Counted from the stretch's first letter, positions 18,225 to 27,546 are shown. The stretch is DNA of 64,000 nt from Paenibacillus sp. JCM 10914 (GCF_001315105.1 NZ_BAZR01000004.1:1-64000); one strand, 5' to 3'. Notes: generated by a model not told the origin, from the sequence alone. Numbers and translations are program-made.

Positions 18225-18395
18225 CTATGTCTCTATCTCTATTGTACCTTCTGTAGCGCAGACTTCAAGAAAGCGGACGGAATTAAACGCCATGGGCGGA
18301 AGCATGCGTCTCACATGCTGCACGATCTCAAAGGTGCTGCCCCACATCATGGCAACCAGCAGCAGGCAGAGATCGGCAATTTTTGAGCGGTTCAC
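18225..18395 (-). pseudogene. Truncated EamA/DMT transporter remnant
   Basis: A GTG start with AAGGAAG eight bases upstream opens a frame whose first ~42 residues match the N-terminus of EamA (drug/metabolite transporter) proteins: IADLCLLLVAMMWGSTFEIVQ, then PPMAFNSVRF. After VRFL the similarity stops and the frame ends 13 codons later, where a normal protein would continue for about 250 residues. The rest is absent between here and the HAD gene 30 bases on. This is a real internal deletion, unlike the single-base breaks elsewhere in the window. Confidence 0.7.
18241..18268 (-). promoter_or_regulatory. Promoter of the HAD phosphatase gene at a deletion junction
   Basis: On the minus strand TTGAAG (18268-18263), 16 bp, TACAAT (18246-18241). 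It begins immediately where the EamA coding similarity ends. Confidence 0.5.
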
Positions 18396-18493
18396 GCAGT
18401 CGTCTTCCTTTCGTAAGCAGGCAAGCAAGTGAACAAGCTGTATCCCATAAATCGGCAAGGAACAATCGTTTTTCAAATGCAAAGTGGAAAGGC

Positions 18494-18523
18494 TAGACAA
18501 AAAGAGGATGATTTTGCTATACT
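18494..18523 (+). promoter_or_regulatory. Promoter of the YdjM-like gene
   Basis: TAGACA (18494-18499), 18 bp, extended -10 TGCTATACT (18515-18523). About 110 bases before the chosen start. Confidence 0.6.
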
Positions 18524-18632
18524 TATGAACCGAACGTATATTCTCATTCGTATGAGCTTTCCGAATACATACCGACATAGACTCCGTAAGTTCTACCGGG
18601 GATTCTATCGTCAAGAAAGGAAGATCGCCATC

Positions 18633-19343
18633 ATGATGGGGAGAGCTCATTTGATTATTGGTACGGGGGTTACCTTGTCCGTGATGGGCATGAGCGGGAT
18701 ACCGGTCACTTTGCCTGCTGTAGCGGTGGCTATGGTCAGCTCGCTGCTGCCCGACATCGACGAACCGAACTCCCTGCTTGTCCGCAAGGTGATCCCTTCA
18801 GGTTTCCTGCGGTTGTTGCAACTGATGATGATCGGTGCCGCCATCTTTGTCGTCTTCTTCGGCAAGGAGCATGCCCCCTGGAACTTCGCTCTGGCAGGTT
18901 TGATTGGGGTTGTCTCATACTTGCCGAGCAGAACGCTGCGTCACATCGTAATGTTCTTGATCGGGCTTGGGCTGATCTCATTCGGTCAGGCGTTCAGCCC
19001 GTGGAACATTATCGCCGGGAGCGTGCTGATTGTTGCGTCGCTCGTCACGCACCGCGGCTTTACGCACACGATATATGCGGCGGCAGGATGGACGGGTCTG
19101 CTCTACTTTGCCTCCCAAGGGAAGGCGTCGGCCGAGAGTCTGTGGTTTGCCGGAGGGGTGTCCTACTCCATCCATTTGCTCGCTGATGCTCTGACAAATC
19201 GCGGCATCCGACCGTTGCCTCCATTTCCGTGGAGAATCAAACTGAAAGTGATGAGTACGGGCAGCAAGTGGGGGCGTATGGTGGAGAATATATGCATACT
19301 GCTGACGCTCGTTCTTGTATGGTACGTGTTTATGGCAGGTTAA
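18633..19343 (+). CDS. YdjM-like membrane-bound metal-dependent hydrolase
   Basis: About 236 residues of the YdjM / LexA-binding inner-membrane-associated putative hydrolase family. The metal-ligand motifs are GRAHLIIGTG, SLLPDIDEPNS, THRGFTHT and HLLADALTNRG, interleaved with five or six hydrophobic segments. The chosen start MMGRAHL is preceded by AAAGGAAG. Upstream in-frame ATGs would add a basic, non-membrane stretch that includes the promoter. Family members are often DNA-damage induced, but I see no clear LexA box here. Substrate unknown. Ends at a perfect hairpin shared with lplA. Confidence 0.85.
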   Translation: MMGRAHLIIGTGVTLSVMGMSGIPVTLPAVAVAMVSSLLPDIDEPNSLLVRKVIPSGFLRLLQLMMIGAAIFVVFFGKEHAPWNFALAGLIGVVSYLPSRTLRHIVMFLIGLGLISFGQAFSPWNIIAGSVLIVASLVTHRGFTHTIYAAAGWTGLLYFASQGKASAESLWFAGGVSYSIHLLADALTNRGIRPLPPFPWRIKLKVMSTGSKWGRMVENICILLTLVLVWYVFMAG

Positions 19344-19354
19344 GGGTATCGCGC

Positions 19355-19401
19355 ATAAAGCCTCCTGCGGTTGTGACGTTCACAGCCGCAGGAGGCTTTA
19401 T
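19355..19401 (+). terminator. Bidirectional terminator between YdjM-like gene and lplA
   Basis: ATAAAGCCTCCTGCGG and CCGCAGGAGGCTTTAT form a perfect 16-bp stem extended by TTGTGA/TCACAG. A and T runs on both sides serve both converging genes. Confidence 0.88.
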
Positions 19402-19413
19402 GCTGTTCCGGTG

Positions 19414-20415
19414 CTATTCTTCGAGGAAAATCAGGCTGATTAAATCGTCGAATTCAAGATTCCCGAAGTAATGTTTCACGTTGATCTCGGACAAGGCGGT
19501 TCGGACCGCATGCTCCTCGTAACGTTTGCCGCGGAGCAGGTTCTCAATATCAGCTACATCGCCTACGCCGAAGAAGTCGCCATAAATTTTGATCTCACTA
19601 ATAAGTCCTTCTTGAATATCCATGCGAATATCAATGATGCCCACCGGAAACTTCTTGGCATGTTTGACGTTGCTCGCAGGAGATAAACCATAGTTCCAAT
19701 CCCAGTTCTGATAACGCTCTTTCGAGATTTGACGGATAACCTCCCAATCTTTCTCCTCTAGTACATACTGAGGCACTTGGTCTGCTTCCATGCCAAAGAT
19801 GGACCGCAGCAGCTCCGCGCGGAACTGTTCGATGGTCATATCCGTCCCGAGCAATTCCTTGATGTTGGCCACGCGGCTGCGAACCGACTTCGTGCTCTTG
19901 GATTTGAACTTCTCCGGATTGGCATTCAGCGAAGCTTGTACATCTTCCAGGTTCAGATCAAACATCAGCGTCCCATGGCTGAACATGCGTCCTCTGGTGG
20001 AGAATTGAGCGTTCCCGGAGATCTTCTTCTCACCGACTTGCAGGTCGTTGCGTCCGCTAAGTTCGGCAGGCACCCCCATCTTTTGCAGGAAATCAATGAC
20101 GGGCTGGGTGAACTTCAGAAAGTTATGGAACGATTGTCCGTCATCCTTGGTGATGAAGCTGAAGTTCAGATTGCCGAGATCGTGGTACACGGCACCGCCG
20201 CCAGATAACCGCCGTACGATCTGTATGTTGTTGTCCCGTACATATTCCTGATTAATCTCTTCGATCGTATTCTGATGCTTACCGATGATGATGGAGGGCT
20301 GGTTAATGTAGAACAGCAGGTAACTCTCATCGGGTGACAAATGTTTCAAGGCATATTCTTCAATGGCCAGATTAATGGAGGGATCGTGAATCCCTTGATT
20401 ATCGATAAACAGCAT
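19414..20415 (-). CDS. lplA: Lipoate-protein ligase A
   Basis: 333 residues. Activates free lipoate with ATP and transfers it to lysines of E2 subunits and GcvH. Landmarks are INLAIEEYAL at the start, the BPL/LplA catalytic motif RRLSGGGAVYHDLGNLNFSF near residues 70-89, and SGRNDLQVGEKKISGNAQF, whose Lys contacts the lipoyl-adenylate. The C-terminal accessory domain follows (WDWNYGLSPA). The start chosen has GGAGGATT immediately upstream and gives the expected N-terminus; the open frame further upstream is not coding. Divergent from cobD. Confidence 0.94.
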   Translation of the reverse strand: MLFIDNQGIHDPSINLAIEEYALKHLSPDESYLLFYINQPSIIIGKHQNTIEEINQEYVRDNNIQIVRRLSGGGAVYHDLGNLNFSFITKDDGQSFHNFLKFTQPVIDFLQKMGVPAELSGRNDLQVGEKKISGNAQFSTRGRMFSHGTLMFDLNLEDVQASLNANPEKFKSKSTKSVRSRVANIKELLGTDMTIEQFRAELLRSIFGMEADQVPQYVLEEKDWEVIRQISKERYQNWDWNYGLSPASNVKHAKKFPVGIIDIRMDIQEGLISEIKIYGDFFGVGDVADIENLLRGKRYEEHAVRTALSEINVKHYFGNLEFDDLISLIFLEE

Positions 20416-20502
20416 ACTAATCCTCCGTTGTCGCGTGCGTAATATAGTGCTTTCGAAGACTATTGTAAACCAAATGCTAACCAAAAGACAAAGCATTGCG
20501 TG

Positions 20503-20532
20503 TTGACGATTGAAGGAAGGTAGCGACATAAT
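20503..20532 (+). promoter_or_regulatory. Promoter of cobD-cbiZ-cbiB-cobC
   Basis: TTGACG (20503-20508), 18 bp, CATAAT (20527-20532), 74 bases before the cobD start. No cobalamin riboswitch is visible in this leader. Confidence 0.55.
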
Positions 20533-20605
20533 GATGGCAATAGACTGATTAGGTATCCAATAGCGGATGGACAAGGGTAAGCGGCACAGAACGGGGGAAT
20601 GATCA

Positions 20606-21715
20606 GTGACATATAAGGACGAATCTCGAATCGAGGTGTATGGACACGGAGGAGATATCGAGACGGCGGAGGCAACCTTCGGAAGGAGGGCGGCGTCCTT
20701 TCTGGATTTCAGTGCAAATATTAATCCACTCGGTCCACCAGCGGACGTCATTACGGTATTGCAAGAGAGTTTGCCGGCGGTGATCCGCTACCCGGACCCG
20801 GGACATCGCCGATTCAAGGACCTGCTGTCTACACGAATCGGGATTGCCCGGGAACGGCTGATGGCGGGGAACGGGGCGGCTGAGTGCATGGCATTGCTGC
20901 TGCTAGGACTGTCGCCGAAGGTGGTTGGCGTCGTAGACCCTTGCTTCTCGGAGTATCGTGAGCTGTCGTTTAAGTTCGGTGCGGATGTACGCTCGATCAC
21001 GGGCCATTCGGGCCAGGATTGGCGTGCGGGCAGGGATCAAGTGATTGAGCTGGTACAAGCGTGCGACCTTCTTTTTCTCGGCCAGCCGAACAACCCGAAC
21101 GGCGTGCAGTATGACCTGGACGATATCCGGGCCATTGCAGAAGCCGCTGAACGTAAGAAGACATGGCTGGTGCTGGATGAGGCTTTTATTGATTTCATTC
21201 CGCCGGAGCACAGACACACATTGCTGCCGGAACTGCATCGCTATCGTCAGACCGTCATTATTCGATCCATGACGAAATTTTATGCTATTCCCGGATTGAG
21301 ACTGGGATATACGGTGGGCCATCCCGATGTAATCCGGGCGATGGCGGCAAAGCAGGTGTCGTGGAGCGTCAATGGCCTCGCCTTGCTAGCGGGTGAAGCC
21401 TGCTTAGGAAGCGGAGAAGCGTATGAGCGACGGACGCAGGAACTGATTCGAACGCAGCGGGAGCAATTGGCGGAAGGCCTGCGAGCAGCGGGATTCGTGG
21501 TTGCGCCCAGTGAGGTGAATTATCTGCTGGTCGAAGTACCGTATCCTTGGTCGGCAGCTGCGTTCCAGCAAGAGCTGGGCACCAGAGGCGTTCTGATTCG
21601 AAGCTGTGCCATGTACCCAGGTCTAGGGCCGCAGCATATTCGGGTTGCGGTGAAGGACGCGGAAGCGAACGCGACGCTGCTTGCGGTGGTACATGAAGTA
21701 ATGGATGGAGTATAG
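20606..21715 (+). CDS. cobD: L-threonine-O-3-phosphate decarboxylase CobD
   Basis: PLP enzyme of 369 residues resembling histidinol-phosphate aminotransferases. Makes (R)-1-amino-2-propanol phosphate, the linker joining corrin ring and nucleotide loop. The CobD hallmark is the N-terminal HGGDIETAEATFG and LDFSANINPLGPP. The fold-type I motifs are GNGAAECMALLL, LGQPNNPNG, VLDEAFIDF and the PLP lysine K224 in RSMTKFYAIPGLRLGY. The start is a GTG after ACGGGGGAA. Leads a four-gene run in which CbiB uses its product directly. Confidence 0.93.
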   Translation: MTYKDESRIEVYGHGGDIETAEATFGRRAASFLDFSANINPLGPPADVITVLQESLPAVIRYPDPGHRRFKDLLSTRIGIARERLMAGNGAAECMALLLLGLSPKVVGVVDPCFSEYRELSFKFGADVRSITGHSGQDWRAGRDQVIELVQACDLLFLGQPNNPNGVQYDLDDIRAIAEAAERKKTWLVLDEAFIDFIPPEHRHTLLPELHRYRQTVIIRSMTKFYAIPGLRLGYTVGHPDVIRAMAAKQVSWSVNGLALLAGEACLGSGEAYERRTQELIRTQREQLAEGLRAAGFVVAPSEVNYLLVEVPYPWSAAAFQQELGTRGVLIRSCAMYPGLGPQHIRVAVKDAEANATLLAVVHEVMDGV

Positions 21716-21735
21716 GAAGAGCGGGGGAGAGAAGC

Positions 21736-22475
21736 ATGGCGTTGCCTTTTTTGAATAATGAACATGATGCTTATATTTCAACGATGTGGCCGGGGCTGGC
21801 CATTTCTTGGGAATCGAAGAGCGAATATCCTCACATCAGCATGACGTTGCCGGAGCGAGTGGTAGCGCTCAGCAGCGCAATTCATGGCGGAGGTTACGCC
21901 CGCCTGGACCGGATCGTGAATCGCTATGTTGACCGTCATTATGATTGCAGTGAACCTCTGACCGATATGCATCGATTCATGGAGAGTCATGGTTATCGAC
22001 CGGAGTCGTCGGCAGGCTGATGACTGCGGTGAAGCTTCGATACGCCTCCATATGGGAAGAGGGCAGCAGTGAAGCTTCTATCGTGTGCTGCACGACGGCA
22101 GGTGTCGGGAATGCAGCAAGGGCGGGTCAGCAACGAACGACGTTTGCGGCTTATGAGCCGGGCACGATTAACATCGTGCTTCTGGTCCATGGACGGATGA
22201 CGGCTGGCTGCATGGTGAATGCCATCTTGACGGCAACGGAAGCGAAAGCGGCCGCGCTCGCGGATCTTGATGTGAAGGATCATGAAACCGGGGCAATGGC
22301 GACGGGGACCACGACCGATGCGATCGTGCTTGGTGTCAGCGGCCATGATCATTATGGGGTTAATCATCACTATGCCGGCACGGCAACCGATTTGGGCGGA
22401 ATGATCGGACGCCTCGTGTACGGCAGCGTGAAGGAGAGCATTCTTAGTTCGCAACGAGAGGAGCGGGCGTTGTGA
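21736..22475 (+). CDS. cbiZ: Adenosylcobinamide amidohydrolase CbiZ (frame broken once)
   Basis: Removes the aminopropanol arm from (adenosyl)cobinamide to give cobyric acid, so that salvaged corrinoids can be rebuilt with the cell's own lower ligand. About 246 residues when repaired. N-terminal part: VVALSSAIHGGGYARLDRIVNRYV. C-terminal part: LMTAVKLRYAS, TVG-like GVGNAARAG, GTINIVLLV, ATEAKAAAL, GTTTDAIVLGVSG. A stop near 22018 separates the parts; one added base near 21998 (for example CGA-ACC-GGA) restores RTGVVGRLMTAV. The apparent ATGA overlap of two short frames is therefore an artefact, not two genes. Start follows GCGGGGGAG. Confidence 0.87.
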
Positions 22476-23442
22476 CGGCGATCTGGGTCATATGGGCAGC
22501 CGTGCTTGTGGATCTGCTGATTGGAGATCCGAGATGGCTGCCGCATCCTGTCATTGGCATGGGTAAAGCGATACGGGCCATTGAGAAGAGGATTACCGCA
22601 CGCGTTCGGACGCCCCTCGGACTGAAGCGGGCGGGCATCTTGCTGCCGCTCATCGTGGCCGGCGGTTCATTTGCGCTGGTATGGCTGCTGCTGATATGGT
22701 GCGCGATGATCCATCCTTGGCTTGCCATCGCGGTAGAGATCGTTTTAATTGCTACGACGATCGCGATCAAAGGACTGCGTGATGCCGGACTCGAGGTGTA
22801 CCGTTATTTGCGAGATGGCAGCAAGGAACAGGCGAGGCGCTCCCTTAGCATGATTGTCGGCAGGGATACCGAGCATTTGGACGAACCGGAGATCGTGAGG
22901 GGGACGGTCGAGACGGTCGCCGAGAACATCGTGGACGCCGTTGTCTCGCCATTATTCTATGCTTTGATTGGTGGCGCCCCGCTCGCTATGGCTTATCGGG
23001 CCGTGAACACGCTGGATTCGATGGTCGGATATAAGAATGAGAAATACGAGCATCTGGGCTGGGCATCTGCCCGCTTGGACGATGCAGCCAACTGGATCCC
23101 GGCGCGTCTGACGGCTGGTCTGCTGGTTCTATCGGCAGCCTTGTTCTCGCTGCGCTGGCGAGAAGCGATCCAGATGGTTCGCCGCGATGCGCGAAAGCAT
23201 CCAAGTCCTAACAGCGGATTTCCTGAATCCGCTGTCGCTGGCGCCCTCGGTATTCGTCTTGGTGGCGAGAACTCCTACCAAGCATCACCTCTTTCCGTGC
23301 TTATATGGGGGAGCCCATTCGTCGGCTTGAGACAGGAGATATTCGTAAAACGGCAAGCTTGCTGCTATCCGCGTCGCTCCTGTTTACACTTCTTGGAACG
23401 ACTATACTCATGCTGGTGGTTACCGTGGGAGGTGCAAGATGA
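22472..23442 (+). CDS. cbiB: Adenosylcobinamide-phosphate synthase CbiB (frame broken once)
   Basis: Membrane enzyme joining cobyric acid to aminopropanol phosphate. About 323 residues when repaired, with several hydrophobic helices. Landmarks are DLLIGDPRWLPHPVIGMGK at the N-terminus, IVGRDTEHLDEPEIVRGTVE and VNTLDSMVGYKNEKYEHLG. The break near 23282 is repaired by one G (CAA-GGC-ATC), restoring NSYQGITSFRAYMGE and a hydrophobic C-terminus ending VTVGGAR. That end overlaps the next ATG by 4 bases (ATGA), which supports the repair. The start GTG overlaps the end of cbiZ. Confidence 0.9.
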
Positions 23443-24118
23443 AGCTCATCCTTGATCTTGTTCGCCATGGAAAAACGCAATGGAACGTAGAACGACGTTA
23501 CCTCGGTCATGAGGAGCAGGGCGTATTGACGGAAGGACTGGCAGAGCTTGCTTCGCTTCGAGAGCACGTACGGGCGGTTCGATATGCTGCCATATACTGC
23601 AGTGATCTGCTGCGATGCAGCAAACGCTGCATTATTTGCTGGCCGATACGAGGATGAGCATGGAAGATCTGCACGATAATCGCGTCAGTTACCATCTGGA
23701 TCGCGTCCATTATGATTCCAACCTCAGAGAGCTTGATTTCGGCGACTGGGAAGGGCGTACTTACGATGAGCTGAAGGAGGTATCCGCTTATCGTCAGTGG
23801 ATCGATGATCCTGCCGCGATGACACCACCCAACGGAGAGAGCTGGAATGCCTTCCAGAGCCGGATTCGGGGTTTCCTTGAGTCTGTAGCCGATGAAACGG
23901 GGGCGAGGCAGAAAAGGTGCTCGAATGTACAAGGAATCGATGCTGAAGTATCCAAGGTGTTGGTCGTTACACATGGTGGGGTCATTCGGCAAATCGCTGC
24001 GCTGACGCTGCCTGATACCGCATTTTGGGAACTATCAGTCCCGCCAGGTGAACGGCTCAGGCTGAGACTGTCTTGGGACGGAACACGCTTGCTGTCCGAA
24101 CTTGTGAGATCAGAGTGA
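23439..24118 (+). CDS. cobC: Histidine phosphatase, probable alpha-ribazole phosphatase CobC (frame broken once)
   Basis: About 226 residues when repaired. The catalytic RHG motif is LDLVRHGKTQWN at the N-terminus; the second arginine region is YCSDLLRC followed by QTLHYLLA; ELDFGDWEGRTYDEL and VVTHGGVIRQI complete the phosphoglycerate-mutase fold. The frame breaks near 23618 and one added base joins the halves. The family is broad, but the place at the end of cobD-cbiZ-cbiB favours alpha-ribazole-5'-phosphate or cobalamin-5'-phosphate as substrate. Overlaps cbiB by 4 bases. Confidence 0.8.
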
Positions 24119-24163
24119 ATCGGCGTATCGTTCCTGCTTCGTACAAAGTCTCAAAACTTTCAG

Positions 24164-24192
24164 TTGTAAGGCGTTACGTTATCCCCTATAAT
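24164..24192 (+). promoter_or_regulatory. Promoter of the riboswitch-btuFCD transcript
   Basis: TTGTAA (24164-24169), 17 bp, TATAAT (24187-24192). Lies about 50 bases before the riboswitch. Confidence 0.65.
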
Positions 24193-24239
24193 CTTGAGCA
24201 GAGAAACTATGCTTGGCTTAATATGAATCTATGAATATA

Positions 24240-24421
24240 TTTTGCGAGGGTCCCGAGTGAGCAGAGCGTTAGCGCCTGCTGCCGGGTTAATAGGGAAGCC
24301 GGTGGAAGTCCGGCACGGTCCCGCCACTGTGAAACAGGAATTTCTCCTCATTGCCACTGGGCTATTTTGGTCTGGGAAGGCGGAGAAATATGCAACGGCC
24401 TGTAAGTCAGGAGACCTGCCC
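24240..24421 (+). ncRNA. Cobalamin riboswitch
   Basis: Conserved aptamer blocks in order: AATAGGGAAGCCGGTGGAA, GTCCGGCACGGTCCCGCCAC followed by TGTGA, and the B12 box region GTAAGTCAGGAGACCTGCC at the 3' side. This is the adenosylcobalamin/cobalamin aptamer architecture. With the terminator about 130 bases downstream, it should shut off btuF-btuC-btuD when cobalamin is plentiful. Confidence 0.93.
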
Positions 24422-24550
24422 TTTGCGAATGAATGTCGGTCCTTCGAGGAGAGGATTACGTTTGCCGGACCCGTGCGGGAGTTGTGTTGCTTGCTCTTTA
24501 TATCTGCAAGACTGCCCGAAGAATTCCCATGGTATCCTTAAGATGAACGT

Positions 24551-24592
24551 AAACCCCTGAATCCTTACAGAACAAGGAATCAGGGTTTTTTT
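24551..24592 (+). terminator. Riboswitch-controlled terminator before btuF
   Basis: AAACCCCTGAATCCTT pairs with AAGGAATCAGGGTTT (one bulge, one mismatch), followed by TTTTTTT. It lies between the aptamer and btuF, so it is the likely expression platform. Confidence 0.82.
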
Positions 24593-24661
24593 GACTTCTG
24601 AGTTGAACCGATTCGAGATACAGAGCCAGGCTCTCAAGAGATGTATAGGGGGATAAACGAG

Positions 24662-25678
24662 ATGAAAGCAATGATGAAATCATGGTCCGTACTGTTATTT
24701 ACTATCATGATGGCCTTGACCTTGGCCGGATGTGGTGGTGATGAAGCTGCACCGAAGGATGTCAACCCTGGCACACCTGCGCAGCAGGAGGAAGAACAGA
24801 ATACCCAGACACCGCCAGCTGATTCAGATGACGAACTGAAGACAACATACCCACTTACGGTGACCGATGCAAGGGGAACGGAGATTACATTCGAACAAGC
24901 TCCAACGAAGGTAGCCTCCATCTCGCCATCCGAGACCGAGAAGCTGTTCGCGCTTGGACTGGATGAGGAGATTGTTGGGGTGTCGGATAACGATGATTAT
25001 CCAGAAGCGGCCAAGGACAAGCCGAAGCTCGGCGGGTATCAGGTGAATGAGGAAGCGATCATCGCGGCGGCGGCGGACGTGGTCTTTGCAGCTTCGATGA
25101 ATGCCCAGAGTGCAGAGGAGCTAAGTGCACTCGGGGTTACCTTGTTCGTCAATGATCCCAAAACGATTCAGGACGTCATGGACAATATCGAGCTTATCGG
25201 GCAGATCACCGATCGTCAAAAGGAAGCCAAAGCCGTCGTGGAACAGATGAAGCAGGAACTTGCTAGTGTAACAGAGGCTGTACAGTCGTTGAAGGATGAA
25301 GAGAAAAAGACCGTGTACATCGAATTCTCGCCTGGCTGGACCGTAGGCAAGGGCGAGTTCATGGATGAAGTCATCGCATTGGCCGGCGGCACGAATGCAG
25401 CCGGTGATCAGGAAGGCTGGTTTGAGATCAGTGAGGAGAACATCATTGCTGTGAATCCGGATGTCATTCTGTACACTGATGATGTTGTAGATGAAGCAAC
25501 GAATAAGACGCTGGGCGAGATGATCAAGGAACGTGGCGGCTGGGATCAGATCGATGCGATTAAGAATGATCAAGTGATCGCGGTGAACGCCAATTTGCTT
25601 AGCCGTCCAGGACCGAGAATTACGCAAGGCTTGATTGAAGTAGCCAAAGCCGTGTATCCACAGTTGATGAATCCATGA
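24662..25678 (+). CDS. btuF: Corrinoid-binding ABC transporter lipoprotein (BtuF-like)
   Basis: 338-residue periplasmic-binding-protein-like lipoprotein of cluster A-II: signal peptide with lipobox LAGC, an acidic linker rich in Glu, Gln and Thr, then the BtuF/FepB fold. Fold landmarks are VTDARGTEITFEQAPTKVAS, SPSETEKLFALGL, YPEAAKDKPKLGGY, NPDVILYTDD and SRPGPRITQGLIEVA. The fold alone could bind iron siderophores; the riboswitch and cob genes on both sides favour corrinoids. The start after GGGGGAT is chosen; an earlier ATG (24641) adds seven residues. Overlaps btuC by 4 bases. Confidence 0.88.
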   Translation: MKAMMKSWSVLLFTIMMALTLAGCGGDEAAPKDVNPGTPAQQEEEQNTQTPPADSDDELKTTYPLTVTDARGTEITFEQAPTKVASISPSETEKLFALGLDEEIVGVSDNDDYPEAAKDKPKLGGYQVNEEAIIAAAADVVFAASMNAQSAEELSALGVTLFVNDPKTIQDVMDNIELIGQITDRQKEAKAVVEQMKQELASVTEAVQSLKDEEKKTVYIEFSPGWTVGKGEFMDEVIALAGGTNAAGDQEGWFEISEENIIAVNPDVILYTDDVVDEATNKTLGEMIKERGGWDQIDAIKNDQVIAVNANLLSRPGPRITQGLIEVAKAVYPQLMNP

Positions 25679-26721
25679 GTAAAAAGCTAGCAGGGTTCGG
25701 TACGGCAGGCGTTATCCTATTACTGTTAACCTTGGTTGTCAGTCTCGGAATCGGCTCCGTCCACCTGCCAGTTCCCGAAATCGGGGCGATGCTGCTGCAT
25801 CAGTTGCCCTGGATCGGCGATTCCATTCTCCCGAACTGGGAGATTTCTTCAGAACAAATCATAATGAAAGTCAGATTGCCGCGCATCTTGCTTGGCATGC
25901 TGGTCGGCGCTTCCTTGGCTGTAGCCGGTGCAGCTTTCCAAGGCGTGCTGCGGAATCCGCTCGCCGATCCGTTCACGCTAGGTGTATCCTCTGGCGCAGC
26001 GCTAGGGGCGGCATCCCTGATTTTTTTTGGGATGCAATATTCATTCGCCGGGGGATACACTTTGCCATTGGTCGCTTTCCTGACGGGAGCGGCTACGCTG
26101 TGGCTCGTGCTGCTATTGGCGAAGGATCAAGGGAAATTACCGATTCACGGACTGATCTTGTCCGGGGTCGTGATGCAGTCGTTCCTTGGAGCTATCGTGT
26201 CGTTCCTGACGGTCATGTCTAAGGATACGGTGAATCAAATACTCTATTGGACGATGGGAAGTTTGAGCTTGCGTGGATGGTCGTATACGGCCATCCTTTT
26301 CCCGTATTTTGTCATCGGATTTCTGTATATATGGAGTCGCTCCCGTGCTTTGAATCTGCTGTCTCTCGGGGAGAGGCAGGCTGCACATATGGGGCTTAAC
26401 GTCGATCGTCTGAAGACGAGTGTGCTGGTTGTGGCTACACTGCTGGCAGCGGCAGCCGTATCGGTTTCGGGTGTCATTGGATTCGTAGGACTTGTCGTTC
26501 CCCATATGATTCGGTTGATAACAGGCTCGGATTATCGTGTCATTGTACCGTTATCCGCAATCGGCGGCGCGATCTTCATGGTCTGGTGCGACACCGCGGC
26601 ACGCTCCGTGCTTGCCCCGACCGAAATTCCGCTGGGTGTCGTTACCGCCTTCATCGGCGCACCATTCTTCGCATATCTCCTGTACAGGAACAAAAAACGG
26701 CGCAGGGAGGGTCTGACGTGA
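25675..26721 (+). CDS. btuC: Corrinoid ABC transporter permease (BtuC-like)
   Basis: 348-residue FecCD/BtuC family permease with about ten hydrophobic segments. Family motifs: MKVRLPRILLGMLVGASLAVAG, GVLRNPLADPFTLGVSSGA, GLILSGVVMQSFLGA, and the cytoplasmic coupling region VSGVIGFVGLVVPHMIRLI. It overlaps btuF (ATGA) and btuD (GTGA), so all three are translated in step. Assignment to corrinoid rather than siderophore rests on the upstream riboswitch. Confidence 0.9.
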   Translation: MSKKLAGFGTAGVILLLLTLVVSLGIGSVHLPVPEIGAMLLHQLPWIGDSILPNWEISSEQIIMKVRLPRILLGMLVGASLAVAGAAFQGVLRNPLADPFTLGVSSGAALGAASLIFFGMQYSFAGGYTLPLVAFLTGAATLWLVLLLAKDQGKLPIHGLILSGVVMQSFLGAIVSFLTVMSKDTVNQILYWTMGSLSLRGWSYTAILFPYFVIGFLYIWSRSRALNLLSLGERQAAHMGLNVDRLKTSVLVVATLLAAAAVSVSGVIGFVGLVVPHMIRLITGSDYRVIVPLSAIGGAIFMVWCDTAARSVLAPTEIPLGVVTAFIGAPFFAYLLYRNKKRRREGLT

Positions 26722-27502
26722 TCACAGCCAGGACTTAAGCAAACGATATGGACAGCAGTCCGTGCTGTCAGGCATTGATCTGCAGGTTGCGCAAGGTGAA
26801 TGGTGGGGCATCATCGGTCCGAACGGCAGCGGCAAATCGACACTCATGCAGTTGTTATCCGGCGTTGAGAACGCTACAAGTGGTGTGGTATCGCTCCAAG
26901 GCCGCGATCTTCGCAGCTATAGCAGAAAGGCATTAGCCCGAATGGTTGCGGTATTGCAGCAGGAAGGTCTGGACCCTATCGACTTTACGGTAAGGGAAGT
27001 ACTGGAGATGGGACGGTTTCCGTTCCTGAATTGGCTGGGGCGTGAAGACAAGGATTCGGCGCCGCTCATCGACGCTATCATGAATAAGCTGGAACTGGCG
27101 GAGTTTCAGGCGCGGCGACTCGATGAACTTAGCGGGGGCCAGCGACAGCGGGTGGCGCTCGGCAAGGTGATGGTACAGGAACCGTCTTTGCTTATGTTGG
27201 ATGAGCCGACCACGTATCTGGATATTCGGTATCAGCTTCAGTTCATGGATATGGTGGCCGAGTGGAGGAAGACATCCGGAATCACGGTCATCAGTGTGCT
27301 GCACGATCTGAATCTCGCGGCTCAATTCTGTGATAAGCTGCTCGTTCTGCATCAAGGGGAACTGGCAGGTGTGGGCAGACCGGAGGAGGTGCTGACGGAG
27401 AGTTACATTCGCCGTATTTTCCGAGTGGAGCCTTCTATCGTTGCACACCCCGAGAACGGTGCACCGCAAGTGCTGCTGACAGCCAACAGCCATTGGTCCT
27501 GA
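26718..27502 (+). CDS. btuD: Corrinoid ABC transporter ATPase (BtuD-like, frame broken once)
   Basis: About 261 residues when repaired. Walker A is GPNGSGKST, signature is LSGGQRQRVALGK, Walker B is LLMLDEPTTYLD, H-loop is VLHDLN. The start is a GTG overlapping the btuC stop, with GCAGGGAGG upstream. The first five codons are followed by a stop because one G is missing near 26732; adding it gives VITARDLSKRYGQQSVLSG, the normal N-terminal beta strand of such ATPases. A start inside the domain at 26762 would lose that strand and is rejected. Confidence 0.88.
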
Positions 27503-27516
27503 ATTTATACTCTGGC

Positions 27517-27546
27517 TTGTCTCTGACCGGAAGTTAAGGGTAAAAT
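27517..27546 (+). promoter_or_regulatory. Promoter of cobT-cobU-cobS
   Basis: TTGTCT (27517-27522), 18 bp, TAAAAT (27541-27546), 31 bases before cobT. The cobTUS genes may be transcribed both from here and by read-through from btuD, as no terminator separates them. Confidence 0.5.

Noticed and set aside
22018..22023. ATGA overlap suggesting two separate genes inside cbiZ
   Set aside because: Both short frames are parts of one CbiZ domain; one added base joins them into a normal-length protein.
26762..26764. Start of btuD at an internal codon (26762)
   Set aside because: It drops the first beta strand of the ATPase; a GTG at 26718 with a ribosome site and one restored G gives the complete domain.
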